Notes under the pieces: generated by a model
The model's input: only the letters and a program-made list of their open reading frames with translations
Databases searched by the model: none
Told to the model about the DNA's origin: nothing
Shown here: piece after piece, positions 1 through 8,260 of the stretch
Numbering within the stretch: the stretch's first letter is position 1
Layout: every line of letters begins with the position of its first letter
Translations under genes and position numbers: made by a program
Assembly (NCBI RefSeq): GCF_027923225.1
Contig: NZ_BSDI01000033.1
Coordinates: 47,908 to 111,907 of the forward strand
Reading direction: 5' to 3'
Source: Phytohabitans aurantiacus
Lineage (GTDB): Bacteria; Actinomycetota; Actinomycetes; Mycobacteriales; Micromonosporaceae
DNA: 64,000 nucleotides

Positions 1-1108
1 GGGGCGAATCCGCGGCGGAGCCGTCGATCGTCGCCGTGGCGGAACGGGAGGGGGCGGCCGCACCGGATACCGGCGCGAGCGACAGCCGTCGCAGCCGCTC
101 GGCGAGGATCTCGTCGTCCCGGCCGCTTCCCGGATCGTCCATGCCGGGCAGCAGGCAGTCCCACAGGGCGCCCGGCATCGCCACCTCCGGCGATTCGGCG
201 CCGGTCACGACGACCACCAGATCGTGCGCCGGGACGACCAGGCACTGCTGGCCGAAGGCGCCGGCACCGCGGTAGCCGTGGCGTGTCATCCAGAACTGGT
301 ATCCGTACCCGCAAAGGATGTCGGGGTTCGGGGACCAGTCCTCGACCTGCGTGGTCTCCACGTGCCGGCTCGTCGCGAGCTCCACCCATTCGCGCGGGAC
401 GAGCTGCCGGCCGCCCCCGACGCCGCCGCGCAGCAGCAACTCGCCGAAGGCGGCGACGGCCTCGGTCGTGAGGTGCAGCCCGTGGAATCCGAAGGCGGCA
501 CCGCTCGCCACCCGGTCCCACTCGGCGTGGTCGACGCCCAACGGCTTGAACAGGCGGTCGTCGAGCAGTCCCGGCAGGTCGCGGCCCGTGACCCGTTCCA
601 CCATCCGGGCCAGCACGTACGTGGTCGCGTTGTCGTAGGTGTGCCGGGTGCCCTCGGGCGCGGCGAACGGTACGCGCAGGAAGCCCCTCACTAGGTCGTC
701 CGGTTCGAGCCGCCACGCCTCGGCGAGAGTGTCGGTGCCGTGTCCGGCCGTCATGGACAGCAGGTGGTGCACGGTGAGGCGGCGCCCCTGCTCGCCGATA
801 CCGGCCGGAACGTGGTCGGGCAGCACGTCGACCACGCGGTCGTCCAGCGAGAGCCGCCCGTCGGCGATGGCGAGCCCCACCGCGATCGAGGTGAACGACT
901 TCGTCAGCGAGTACAGCAGGTGCGGGCGCTCGGCCGAGTACGGCGCCCACCAGCCTTCGGCGATGACCTGACCGTGGCGTACGACCATGATGGAGTGGAG
1001 CTCGACGGACTCTGCTTCGAGGCGGTCCAGCAACGCGGCGATCGCACGGGACGAGACCCCCGCGGCCGCCGGTGTCGAGCGCGGAAGCAGGGCCGGCTGA
1101 GAACGCAT
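1..1108 (-). CDS. Serine hydrolase, beta-lactamase (class C/PBP4-like) family, 3' end beyond window
   Basis: The minus frame reads from ATG at 1108 (MRSQPALLPRSTPAAAG) to the window edge without a stop, so about 369 codons are visible. The active-site SxxK motif (SLTK, residues 67-70) and a Tyr-x-Asn motif (YDN, 158-160) sit at the spacing usual for the beta-lactamase superfamily. The segment HDLVVVVTGAESP near the visible end matches the terminal strands of these folds. No signal peptide is seen, so it is probably a cytoplasmic esterase/amidase-type hydrolase rather than a resistance enzyme. The family call rests on motifs; the substrate is unknown. Confidence 0.85.
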   Translation of the reverse strand, partial: MRSQPALLPRSTPAAAGVSSRAIAALLDRLEAESVELHSIMVVRHGQVIAEGWWAPYSAERPHLLYSLTKSFTSIAVGLAIADGRLSLDDRVVDVLPDHVPAGIGEQGRRLTVHHLLSMTAGHGTDTLAEAWRLEPDDLVRGFLRVPFAAPEGTRHTYDNATTYVLARMVERVTGRDLPGLLDDRLFKPLGVDHAEWDRVASGAAFGFHGLHLTTEAVAAFGELLLRGGVGGGRQLVPREWVELATSRHVETTQVEDWSPNPDILCGYGYQFWMTRHGYRGAGAFGQQCLVVPAHDLVVVVTGAESPEVAMPGALWDCLLPGMDDPGSGRDDEILAERLRRLSLAPVSGAAAPSRSATATIDGSAADSP

Positions 1109-1281
1109 CAGGCACGCTAACAAGGCGAACCCGCCCTGTTCCCCGCAATTTCCCGCCCGCCGTCTGGTTGACACGGTCGGCGACAATGCGATCATGCGGA
1201 GGTGGCGGCGACCGTATCCATTGGACGTACACACCGCGCTGGCGATGGCCAATCCGATCGTCGCGCCCGTGCTGGCCGGCA

Positions 1282-1602
1282 GTGCTCGGCGTTTTCGTCA
1301 GTGACACCGGCATCCGGTCGCGTTCGTTCTTCAGCACCGAAACGGTGCCCTGGTCGTCGGTCGCCGACATCCGCAACGGCGCCGGCGGCAACGAGGGTTT
1401 CAACCCGGGCCGCGACGCCATCCACATTCATCTCACCGACGGCACCGAGATCGTGACCCCGGTGCGGCGCGGCAACCGCCTCCCGCCCCGCTTGTTCCGG
1501 ATCGAGGTGGGCCGGGTGGTGATGTGGCCGAAACCCTACGACGACGCCCTCATCCTGCTGCGACGGCAGCTCGCCGAGGCACGGCGGGCGGCCGCGGCGT
1601 GA
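1282..1602 (+). CDS. Bacterial PH-like domain protein, 5' end disrupted or uncertain
   Basis: The frame ending at TGA 1600-1602 encodes VLGVFVSDTGIRSRSFF, then a stretch resembling bacterial PH-type membrane-associated domains (VPWSSVADI, HLTDGTEIVTPVRRG). GTG 1282 is the only start that avoids the divergent hydrolase. A better initiation site lies upstream in another frame: ATG 1194 encodes MRRWRRPYPLDVHTALAMAN and continues to PVLAG before meeting a stop at about 1302. Joining the two frames near 1280 would give one roughly 135-residue protein with a hydrophobic N-terminal part. The gene is therefore either frameshifted or carries a sequencing error. Confidence 0.5.
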   Translation: MLGVFVSDTGIRSRSFFSTETVPWSSVADIRNGAGGNEGFNPGRDAIHIHLTDGTEIVTPVRRGNRLPPRLFRIEVGRVVMWPKPYDDALILLRRQLAEARRAAAA

Positions 1603-1660
1603 GTGTCGTACCGCGGCGGTAGCGTGCCTCCCGACAGAGTCGAACTCCTTGGGAGGTCTC

Positions 1661-1978
1661 ATGTACCGGCAGGGCGATGTGCTGGTCGTCCCGGTGGCAC
1701 CGGCCGATGTGCCCGCGTGCGCGCCGGTTCCCCGCGACCGGCGCGGCCGGATGGTCCTGGCGCGCGGCGAGGCGACCGGTCATGCCCACGTGATCGGCGG
1801 GCCGGGGCTGCGACTGCTCGCTGACCTCGACGACCCGGAGCGGATGTTCGTCGACGTGCCCACGCACGGCCGGATCACGCACGAGGAGCACGGTCCGATC
1901 TCGCTGCCCGCCGGGCACTACCGCGTGGTGCGGCAGCGGGAGTACATCCCGGGCGCGTTCCGGCCGGTCGCGGACTGA
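1661..1978 (+). CDS. Small His-rich protein upstream of DUF6745 gene
   Basis: This 105-residue protein starts at ATG 1661, preceded by a good GGAGG site at 1652-1656. It is mostly beta-rich (MYRQGDVLVVPV) and has two paired-His segments, GHAH near residue 45 and HEEHG near residue 77. They could bind a metal in a small barrel fold; that is inference. The stop is followed 11 bp later by the DUF6745 gene on the same strand, so the two are probably co-transcribed. I recognise the two-gene arrangement but know of no characterised function. Confidence 0.75.
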   Translation: MYRQGDVLVVPVAPADVPACAPVPRDRRGRMVLARGEATGHAHVIGGPGLRLLADLDDPERMFVDVPTHGRITHEEHGPISLPAGHYRVVRQREYIPGAFRPVAD

Positions 1979-1989
1979 GAGGGCCGGAG

Positions 1990-3147
1990 ATGAAGCTGAC
2001 CCACGCCCAGGAGGCGATGGCCGCGGCCATCGAAGACCAGTGGCTGGCCGCCGCCGTGGAGACGGATCCGGCCGCGCGGGAGGCGGCCGAGTCCGGGCTG
2101 CGCGACGCATACCGGCTGGCCGGAGCCGCGCAGCCCGAGCGGGTGTACTGGTTTGGTTCACCGCGCGCCGGAGCGGCCGCCGTTGCGCTGTTGTCAGGCG
2201 CTGCCGAGCCGGGCCCCGACGCGCCGGCGTGGCACATCGAGGCACACGCCGAATTGCGCCGCCAAGGCTGGACGCCGGGGGAGAGCGCTGGCCCTTCGCT
2301 GCGCCGCCGGGTGCGCACCGAGCCGTGGGCGGCGGCCCGCACGGCCGCCGTGCAGGCGCTCGGCACCGACGGCTGGGCGCAGCTCAGCGCCGCGGCGGGG
2401 CGCCGGTCCTGGGGCCTGGTCATGGATCGGGTGGCCGGCCGGCTGCGCCTTCGACTGGGCGAGGACCTCGCCGCCGACCTGCCGGGTGAGGCCGCCCGGG
2501 CGGTGCGGATGGCGGTGCTCGACGCGATCTACGGCCTGCACGACGGAGCCTGGCTGTGCACCTTCGAGGCGGCCGACCGGCTGCGCCCGCAGGCCCGGCT
2601 GATGGCGGGGCTGACGGGGCTCGCAGGGGTGGCCCGGCACGGCGGCTGGTGGTGGGCGCACGAGCGGGTCGCGGTGCTGACCGAGCGGCCGGGTCTGCTG
2701 GCCCGGGACAACGTCGGGCGGCTGCACCGGGGCGAGGGCGCCGCCATGGAGTTCCCCGACGGATACGGGTTGTGGGCGTGGCGCGGCATGCCGATCCCGG
2801 CCGGCCTCGCGGCCGAGCTGCCGTCCCTGACCGTCGACCGCATCCAGCGCGAGCAGAACGCCGAGATCCGCCGGGTGATGCTGGAGCACTTCGGCTACGA
2901 GCGATACCTGCGCGAGGCCGGCGCCCGGCGCCTGGGCTCCGACGAGACCGGCACGCTGTGGCGCCTCGACCTGCCCGGCGACGAGCCCCTGGTCATGGTC
3001 GAGGTGGTCAACTCGACGCCGGAGCCAGACGGCACCAGCCGGGTGTACTGGCTGCGGGTGCCGCCGACGACCCGGTCGGCGCGTGAGGGCGTGGCGTGGA
3101 CGTTCGGGCTGACCGCCGAGGAGTACCAGCCGCTGGTCCAGACGTAA
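1990..3147 (+). CDS. DUF6745 domain protein
   Basis: A 385-residue cytoplasmic protein without signal peptide or membrane segment. The C-terminal third has the features I associate with DUF6745: YLREAGARRLGSDETG, a strand-rich VMVEVVNSTPEPDG, then a closing VPPTTRSAREGVAWTFG followed by LTAEEY. It begins 11 bp after the small His-rich gene and ends 22 bp from a convergent secreted-protein gene. The N-terminal half is helical and Ala-rich. The molecular function of the family is unknown to me. Confidence 0.8.
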   Translation: MKLTHAQEAMAAAIEDQWLAAAVETDPAAREAAESGLRDAYRLAGAAQPERVYWFGSPRAGAAAVALLSGAAEPGPDAPAWHIEAHAELRRQGWTPGESAGPSLRRRVRTEPWAAARTAAVQALGTDGWAQLSAAAGRRSWGLVMDRVAGRLRLRLGEDLAADLPGEAARAVRMAVLDAIYGLHDGAWLCTFEAADRLRPQARLMAGLTGLAGVARHGGWWWAHERVAVLTERPGLLARDNVGRLHRGEGAAMEFPDGYGLWAWRGMPIPAGLAAELPSLTVDRIQREQNAEIRRVMLEHFGYERYLREAGARRLGSDETGTLWRLDLPGDEPLVMVEVVNSTPEPDGTSRVYWLRVPPTTRSAREGVAWTFGLTAEEYQPLVQT

Positions 3148-3169
3148 CAGGTCAAGGGCTTTCGCTCGA

Positions 3170-3601
3170 TCAGGTGACGACCGTTACCCAGCCGCCATTT
3201 CGTACGAGGTTGCCCGCCTCGTACACGGCGGCCGCGAAGTGGATTGTGTGGCCCTCGGTGAAGTCCTTGTTGCACCATCCCCAATTGCCGTTGCCCCACT
3301 GGCTGACGCAGGTGCCCGACCGGGCCGAGTCGGCGTCGTACCAGATCATCGCGGCGGAGTGGCCGTCGGCCCTGTTGTCGTAGATATAGAGATCGTCGCC
3401 GTAGGGCTGAAGGCAGGCCATCGCACCGGTGACGCTTGTGCATTTCCGGTACCAGTCCGTGTCCGGCGGGTAGGCGATGCTCGCGGCGTGGTTGACCTCG
3501 CCACCGTAATACGCGGCGAACGCCGCCTGGGGAGCCAGTAGAGTCGTGACCAGGCCGGCCAGTACGGCCAGCCCGAGCAGGCCCCGGCGTGGTAGTCGCA
3601 T
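3170..3601 (-). CDS. Small secreted protein, four cysteines, unknown family
   Basis: This 143-residue protein has a clear Sec signal peptide (MRLPRRGLLGLAVLAGLV, cleavage after AFA near residue 29). The mature part of about 114 residues is rich in Tyr, Trp, Asn and Asp with four Cys (KCTSV, MACLQ, GTCVS, WCNK), suggesting two disulfides in a compact exported domain. A Shine-Dalgarno GGAGGG lies just before ATG 3601. Its upstream region faces the divergent secreted gene at 4024 and shares a TCAA direct-repeat motif with it. I do not recognise the family. Confidence 0.8.
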   Translation of the reverse strand: MRLPRRGLLGLAVLAGLVTTLLAPQAAFAAYYGGEVNHAASIAYPPDTDWYRKCTSVTGAMACLQPYGDDLYIYDNRADGHSAAMIWYDADSARSGTCVSQWGNGNWGWCNKDFTEGHTIHFAAAVYEAGNLVRNGGWVTVVT

Positions 3602-3682
3602 GTGGACCCTCCTTCGTAAGCGCGAATCGGTACGCGGAACCTAGCAATGACCAGAGTCGATCCCGCAGAACGCCGTGAGCCT

Positions 3683-3698
3683 CTTGAGCGAAAATTGA
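3683..3698 (-). promoter_or_regulatory. TCAA direct repeat, 11-bp period, upstream of 3601 gene
   Basis: On the minus strand it reads TCAATTTTCGCTCAAG, with TCAA starts exactly 11 bp apart. It matches 13 of 16 positions in the element at 3810-3825 that faces the other way. The 11-bp spacing is typical of SARP or PhoP-type operators, but the binding factor is unknown. Confidence 0.4.
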
Positions 3699-3809
3699 GT
3701 GGAGCACGCGACGAATGACGCGGACCATTCCGCGTTCTATAAGCGTTGCCGCGGGTCAGGTCGGTCCAGAATGGAGGGTCTGGATGGCCGACTTGCCTCG
3801 GTCGACAGT

Positions 3810-3825
3810 TCAAGTTTTCCTCAAG
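3810..3825 (+). promoter_or_regulatory. TCAA direct repeat, 11-bp period, upstream of 4024 gene
   Basis: It reads TCAAGTTTTCCTCAAG on the plus strand, the partner of the element at 3683-3698. It ends 37 bp before a TACATT -10-like box at 3863. The shared motif and similar distance to the -10 suggest one regulator for both secreted genes. Confidence 0.4.
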
Positions 3826-4023
3826 ATCTCCGCATGAGGGTCGGCGTCACCCATCGCGGCTCTACATTGACCACACCTGATGCAGGGAGGTCAGCGCTCG
3901 CGCGTCCTTGTAGTTCCAACGACTTCAGGGATGCCTTGATCATGGGCGGGCGGTGCCTCGCAAGCATGTGGCAAGTGCGATGACCGATGATGCCGCGGTC
4001 GCGAGATGGAGCGGAGGACCAAA

Positions 4024-4425
4024 ATGATGCGGTGGTTGTGGCGGTCGAGTCTGTTGACGGGTGCGGTGGTGGTGACCGTCGCCGGGGTGGGTGCTCCGGC
4101 GCTGGCGGCGGTTCCGCCGAAGAACGTGGGCTGGCTCTATGTGCAGGGTGGCGGCGGTGCGGCGTTCTTCGACGCCGATCTGGCGGGCCATCCCGGGTGG
4201 GAGAAGATCACGGTTTGTGACAACGTGGCCAACAGTCGGGGCGTCGGCGTGCACGTCTACGGAGACCTTGGGCAGGAAGAAGGAGTCTCCGACCCGTCCA
4301 GTAACGGCAAATGCGTGTCGAAGGAGGGCAACATGTTCCCGGACGGGTACGGGGTAAGTGTCCATGTGTTCGAGTACGCGGACGATCTCGGCTCCAACTA
4401 CAACGATGCCCGCGGCGTGGCGTAG
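4024..4425 (+). CDS. Small secreted protein, paralogue of following gene
   Basis: ATG 4024 or 4027 gives a 132-133 residue precursor with a good signal peptide (MMRWLWRSSLLTGAVV, cleavage after ALA, then AVPPKNVGWLY). The mature domain shares the block FFDADLAG-x-P, then ITVCDN, with the product of the next gene, including two conserved Cys. A GGAG site in gatggagcgg precedes the start. The gene ends at TAG 4423-4425 and the next gene lies in the same reading frame two codons later, which points to a tandem duplication. Family and role are unknown; export is the only secure statement. Confidence 0.75.
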   Translation: MMRWLWRSSLLTGAVVVTVAGVGAPALAAVPPKNVGWLYVQGGGGAAFFDADLAGHPGWEKITVCDNVANSRGVGVHVYGDLGQEEGVSDPSSNGKCVSKEGNMFPDGYGVSVHVFEYADDLGSNYNDARGVA

Positions 4426-4431
4426 CGGGGC

Positions 4432-4791
4432 GTGCTGGCGGCCGTGGTGGCCACCGTCGTGTTCGGGGCGGGGACGCGGGCGCACGCGGCGCCACCCCGG
4501 AATGTCGGTTGGCTCTACACCCTGAGCCGGAGCGGCGCGGTCTTCTTCGACGCCGACCTGGCGGGATACCCGTCATTCGAGAACATCACCGTCTGCGACA
4601 ACAAGACTGACGGCCGGGGGATCGAGTCGAAGGTCGTCCAGTGGGTCGGCGACCGGTACATCGAGGTCATCTCCCAGGACCCGTCCAACAACGGCGAATA
4701 CTGGGGCAGTCGACGAGAAAGCTGCGCCTCCGCCTTCGGCACCGCCGAAGTCCCCCACCACAGGTCAATGGCTTTCGGCGTCCTGATCTAG
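4432..4791 (+). CDS. Secreted-type paralogue directly after in-frame TAG of previous gene
   Basis: GTG 4432 begins MLAAVVATVVFGAGTRAHAA, a hydrophobic leader with an AHA cleavage site but no basic n-region. Then come APPRNVGWLY and FFDADLAGYPSF, aligned with the preceding gene. It shares that gene's frame and is separated from it only by TAG 4423-4425, CGG and GGC. Translation may be coupled, or TAG readthrough could yield a fused product. The last 27 bp overlap the convergent AfsR-like gene (stop at 4765). The missing n-region makes it uncertain whether this copy is exported. Confidence 0.6.
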   Translation: MLAAVVATVVFGAGTRAHAAPPRNVGWLYTLSRSGAVFFDADLAGYPSFENITVCDNKTDGRGIESKVVQWVGDRYIEVISQDPSNNGEYWGSRRESCASAFGTAEVPHHRSMAFGVLI

Positions 4792-7521
4792 CTTCGCGCG
4801 GATCTCGTCTGTGGCGGAGTGACCCAGCTCGTCCAGGATGTCGACGGCTCGCTGCCAGGCCCTGCGGGCGGCGTCCGGCCGGCCGGCGGCGCGGTGCGTG
4901 TCGCCGAGATTCGCCAGCGTCCTGGCCTCGTTTGGCTGGTCGCCGACCTCGCGGAGCCCGGCGAGCGCCTGCCCGTACGCGTCGACCGCCCGCGCGTGGT
5001 CGCCCCGCGCGTGGTGGATGTACCCGAGGCTGTCCCAGGTGACCGCCTCCCCGTACCGGTCGTCGATCGCCTGCAGCAGCGTCAGCGCCTGTTCGCAGTG
5101 GCGCAGAGCCTCGTCGTGGTCGCCGAGCAGCGCGCACAGCCAGCCAACCGTGTTGCGGGCGTTGGCCTGCATGGCCTTGTCGCCGGCCTGCTCGTAGACG
5201 CGCAGCGCCTCGCGGGCGTGGCCGAGCGCCTCCGCGTGGTGGCCTTGCCGTTCCAGTATCGAGGACAGGTTGCCGTGAATGTCGGCCTGGCCGATCCGGT
5301 CGCCCGTTGTGGTGTACCGGTCGAGGGCCTCGCGAAGGTGGAACAGCGCGTCTGCGTAGTGGCCCATCCGGCCATACGCGCGGGCGAGCCCGCGGTGCGT
5401 GTGCGCCTGAGCGACCGGGTCAGCCAGCCGGCGGGCGGCGTCGAGGGCGGCGCGGTGCGAGGCGGTGTAGTCGCTCCAGCGCCCCCGCCGGTCGAAAAAC
5501 GTGGCCAGCGCCCAGACCAGCTGCCACACCCCCGTGTCGAACTCGGCGGGTGCCCGCCGCACCAACTCCACCAGCACGGGGTGCTCGGCGTCGAACCAGG
5601 CCAGGGCGTGCCGCGCGTCCACCAGCACCTCGGCGGTGACGCCCGGCACTGGGTCGGCCAGCGCGATCGACGCACGCCCGGGGGCGAGCAGCCGGTCGGC
5701 GGCCCGCGCGGTGTGCAGGTAGTGGTCGAGGGTCCGGTGCAGCGCGGCCCGCCGGTCCGGCGCGTTGTCAGTCAGCTCGGCAAGCTCGGCGGCATACCCG
5801 CGCAGCAGGTCGTGCAGGGCGTACCGGCCGGGGGCGTGCTCGGTGATCAGGTGCGTCCGGGCCAGCTCGGTGAGCGCGCGGCGGGTCGCTGGCAGCGGCA
5901 GGCCGGCGAGGCTCGCGGTCGCGGCGGCCGTGATGTCCGGCCCGCGGTGCACCCCCAGCAGCCGGAACACGCGGGCGGCGACCGGCCCGAGGGTGCGGTA
6001 CGAGGCGGTGAGGATGGACCGCACGTCGGTGGCCGGTGCGCCACCGTCGAACGCGTCCAGTTCGGACAGTTCGGCGGCGATGGCGCGCAGCGGGAAGCCC
6101 GGGTGGGAGGCGGCGCGGGCGGCGACGATCGCCAGCGCCAGCGGCAGCCGCGCGGACCTGGCGACGATCTCGTCGACGGCGTCCGGCTCGCGGGCCAGCC
6201 GGTCTCCGCCCAGCCGCCGTGCCAGCAGCTCCCGCGCTTCGCGCGCCGTGAGCAGGTCCAGCGCCAGCGGCTGTGCGCTCTCGGCGGCGATCAGGCTGGT
6301 CAGGTCGGCCCGGCTGGTCACGATCGCCAGGCAACCGGACGCGCCGGGCAGCAGCGGCCGGACCTGCTCGGCGTCGCGGGCGTTGTCGAGCACGACCAGG
6401 GCGCGCCGGTCGGCCAGCGTGCTGCGGTACAGCCCGATCTGCGCCTCATGGCTGGCGGGGATCCGCTCGGCGGGCACGGTGAGCGCGTCGAGCAGCGCCC
6501 GCACCGCTTCGCCGGTCGTCATCGCCGTGCCGCCGGGGTCGAAGCCGCGCAGGTTCAGGTACAGCTGGCCGTCCGGGAACCGGGCGCGGACCCGGTGCGC
6601 CCAGTGGACGGCCAGGGTCGTCTTGCCGACGCCGGCGGTGCCCGCGATCGCGGCTATCCGCCCGCCGCCGGGTCGGCGCAGCAGAGCGTCCAACGTGGAC
6701 AGCTCCGTCTCGCGCCCGATGAACGTGGCCAGGTCGGCCGGGAGCTGCCGCGGCACCGTGGCGGCGGGGCCATCGCCGCGCAGGATCCGCACATGTGCCC
6801 GCCGCAGCAACGGGCCGGGCTCGGTGCCCAGCTCTGCCGCCAGCCGCTCGCGGACGTCTCCGTACACGTGCAGGGCCTCGGCCGTCTGCCCGGACCGGAA
6901 CAGCGCCAGCATGAGCTGGGCGTGCAGCCGTTCCCGGAAGGGGTTTTCCCGCGCCGCGCCGCGCAGCTCCCCGACCACGTCGTGGTGCCGCCCAGCGGCA
7001 AGCTCCGCATCGTACAGCTCCTCCAGCAGGCTCACCCGCCGCTCGCGCAGCCCGGGGCCGGCGTGCGCGAGCAGCGGCTCGGTCGCCCCGCCCAGCGCCG
7101 GACCGGGCCACAGCGCCAGCGCCGCGCGCAGGTGCGCCGCCGCCGCGCCAGGACGATCCGCGGACGCATCGGCCCGGGCCTTCGTGACCGCGGCGTCCAC
7201 CTCGTCGAGGTCCAGCTCCCCTGGGTGTACGCCGATGAGGTACCCGGGTGGGCGGCGCTCGATGACCGCCGCGCCGAGGAGCTTGCGCAACCCGGAGATG
7301 TGCACCTGGAGCTGGCCCCGCACGGACGGCGGCGGCTCGTCGCCCCACACCAGCGCGATGAGGCGCTCCTCCGAGACGACCCGGTTGGCGTCCAGCAGCA
7401 GCGCGGCCAGCACGGCGCGTGGCTTCGGGCCGCCCAGCGGCAGCTCGACGCCGGCGCGGTGGACCGCGACCGGTCCCAGGATCTGATAGCGCAACGGATT
7501 ATCCCCCCGGGCTCCGGACAC
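4765..7521 (-). CDS. AfsR/SARP-family transcriptional regulator (BTAD + NB-ARC ATPase + TPR)
   Basis: A 918-residue regulator. The N-terminus is an OmpR-like winged helix (LRYQILGPVAVHRAG, then VLAALLLDANRVVSEERLI). It is followed by a BTAD domain to about residue 250 and an NB-ARC ATPase with Walker A GTAGVGKTT (Lys300) and Walker B ALVVLDN. About six TPRs follow (ALGHAREALRVYEQAG-type units) from residue 650 onward. This is the full AfsR architecture. Such proteins bind 11-bp-spaced heptad repeats next to the -10; a three-heptad site of this kind lies 1.3 kb upstream at 8860-8888, making it a candidate target. That link is inference. Confidence 0.93.
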   Translation of the reverse strand: MSGARGDNPLRYQILGPVAVHRAGVELPLGGPKPRAVLAALLLDANRVVSEERLIALVWGDEPPPSVRGQLQVHISGLRKLLGAAVIERRPPGYLIGVHPGELDLDEVDAAVTKARADASADRPGAAAAHLRAALALWPGPALGGATEPLLAHAGPGLRERRVSLLEELYDAELAAGRHHDVVGELRGAARENPFRERLHAQLMLALFRSGQTAEALHVYGDVRERLAAELGTEPGPLLRRAHVRILRGDGPAATVPRQLPADLATFIGRETELSTLDALLRRPGGGRIAAIAGTAGVGKTTLAVHWAHRVRARFPDGQLYLNLRGFDPGGTAMTTGEAVRALLDALTVPAERIPASHEAQIGLYRSTLADRRALVVLDNARDAEQVRPLLPGASGCLAIVTSRADLTSLIAAESAQPLALDLLTAREARELLARRLGGDRLAREPDAVDEIVARSARLPLALAIVAARAASHPGFPLRAIAAELSELDAFDGGAPATDVRSILTASYRTLGPVAARVFRLLGVHRGPDITAAATASLAGLPLPATRRALTELARTHLITEHAPGRYALHDLLRGYAAELAELTDNAPDRRAALHRTLDHYLHTARAADRLLAPGRASIALADPVPGVTAEVLVDARHALAWFDAEHPVLVELVRRAPAEFDTGVWQLVWALATFFDRRGRWSDYTASHRAALDAARRLADPVAQAHTHRGLARAYGRMGHYADALFHLREALDRYTTTGDRIGQADIHGNLSSILERQGHHAEALGHAREALRVYEQAGDKAMQANARNTVGWLCALLGDHDEALRHCEQALTLLQAIDDRYGEAVTWDSLGYIHHARGDHARAVDAYGQALAGLREVGDQPNEARTLANLGDTHRAAGRPDAARRAWQRAVDILDELGHSATDEIRAKLDQDAESH

Positions 7522-7577
7522 TATGCCAGGAGGCGCGCGCAGTCCAGGGGGACGAATCCGTCTTGCGCTACCGGCCG

Positions 7578-8246
7578 CTAGCCGGTGGTGGCCGCCTTCT
7601 CCAGGGCAGTGGCGAGGCCATCGACCTCGGTCACGCCACCCCAGGCCGGCGCGAGCTCCCCGGCCTCGGCTCCGATGGCGTACATCTGGCTGTCCGCCGA
7701 GCCCTGCAGCCAGAGCCCGTCGCGGTAGGCGTGGTACAGCGGACCTGTGGCCGGGATGGCGGCCGGCCGCACGACCGTCGCCTCCGGGACCGGACGCCAG
7801 GTGGTGATGTCGTCCAGCACCGCGACGATCTTGGCCTGGGGGTTCAGCTCGGAGAGCCGCTGGGAGGTGGTCCCGCTGCCCTTCGGCACCGCTACGTACA
7901 CCTTGCTGTCGGTTACCTTGCCGGCGTCGCCGTCGATCACCCTGTCCACGGCGACGACGAAGGTCACATAGTCGTCCGCTTCCCGTTCGGTCACAGACGC
8001 GTCGGCATACCTGAACTGAATCCCGTCGGTCACCTCGACCAGCGTGCCCTCGACGATCAGGTCGGCCTTGCCCACGGCGTCCTGCGGCGAGACGAGCGGT
8101 GTGTAGTCGAGGTGGATGCCGTGACCGGCCGCTTCGGTCAGTTCACGCGCCGAGCCTCCGCCCGACTTCCCGTTGGCGTTCGCGCTGGCGCAGCCGGTGG
8201 CCAGCGCCGCGAGTGCGGCGGCTGCCACGAGCATGGTCTTGTTCAT
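7578..8246 (-). CDS. Secreted lipoprotein, unknown function
   Basis: ATG 8246, preceded by a strong GGAGGAG site, gives 222 residues starting MNKTMLVAAAALAALATGCA. The lipobox ATGC places the lipidated Cys at residue 19. The mature part has a 'DLIVEGTLVEVTDG' strand region typical of small extracytoplasmic beta domains, followed by 'DDITTWRPVP'. The start lies 14 bp after the metalloprotease stop on the same strand, so the two are almost certainly one transcript. No characterised homologue is recognised. Confidence 0.85.
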   Translation of the reverse strand: MNKTMLVAAAALAALATGCASANANGKSGGGSARELTEAAGHGIHLDYTPLVSPQDAVGKADLIVEGTLVEVTDGIQFRYADASVTEREADDYVTFVVAVDRVIDGDAGKVTDSKVYVAVPKGSGTTSQRLSELNPQAKIVAVLDDITTWRPVPEATVVRPAAIPATGPLYHAYRDGLWLQGSADSQMYAIGAEAGELAPAWGGVTEVDGLATALEKAATTG

Positions 8247-8260
8247 CTCGCTCCTCCGGC

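Larger units (their letters stand above)
3602..4023. other. 422-bp intergenic region between divergent secreted genes
   Basis: I see no convincing gene here. The region holds the promoters of two secreted-protein genes reading outward. Likely -10 boxes are TAGGTT (3638-3643, minus) and TACATT (3863-3868, plus). Each lies about 36 bp downstream of an 11-bp-spaced TCAA repeat, annotated separately. Confidence 0.6.

Noticed and set aside
1072..1281. Earlier start for the PH-like gene
   Set aside because: The extension overlaps the divergent hydrolase start and has an unnatural Arg, Trp and Pro composition.
4819..7581. Plus-strand open frame of 920 codons opposite the AfsR-like gene
   Set aside because: It mirrors the real gene because GC-rich third positions remove stops on the other strand. 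Its composition (Gly, Arg, Gln, Val, His) is not protein-like and it has no domain.
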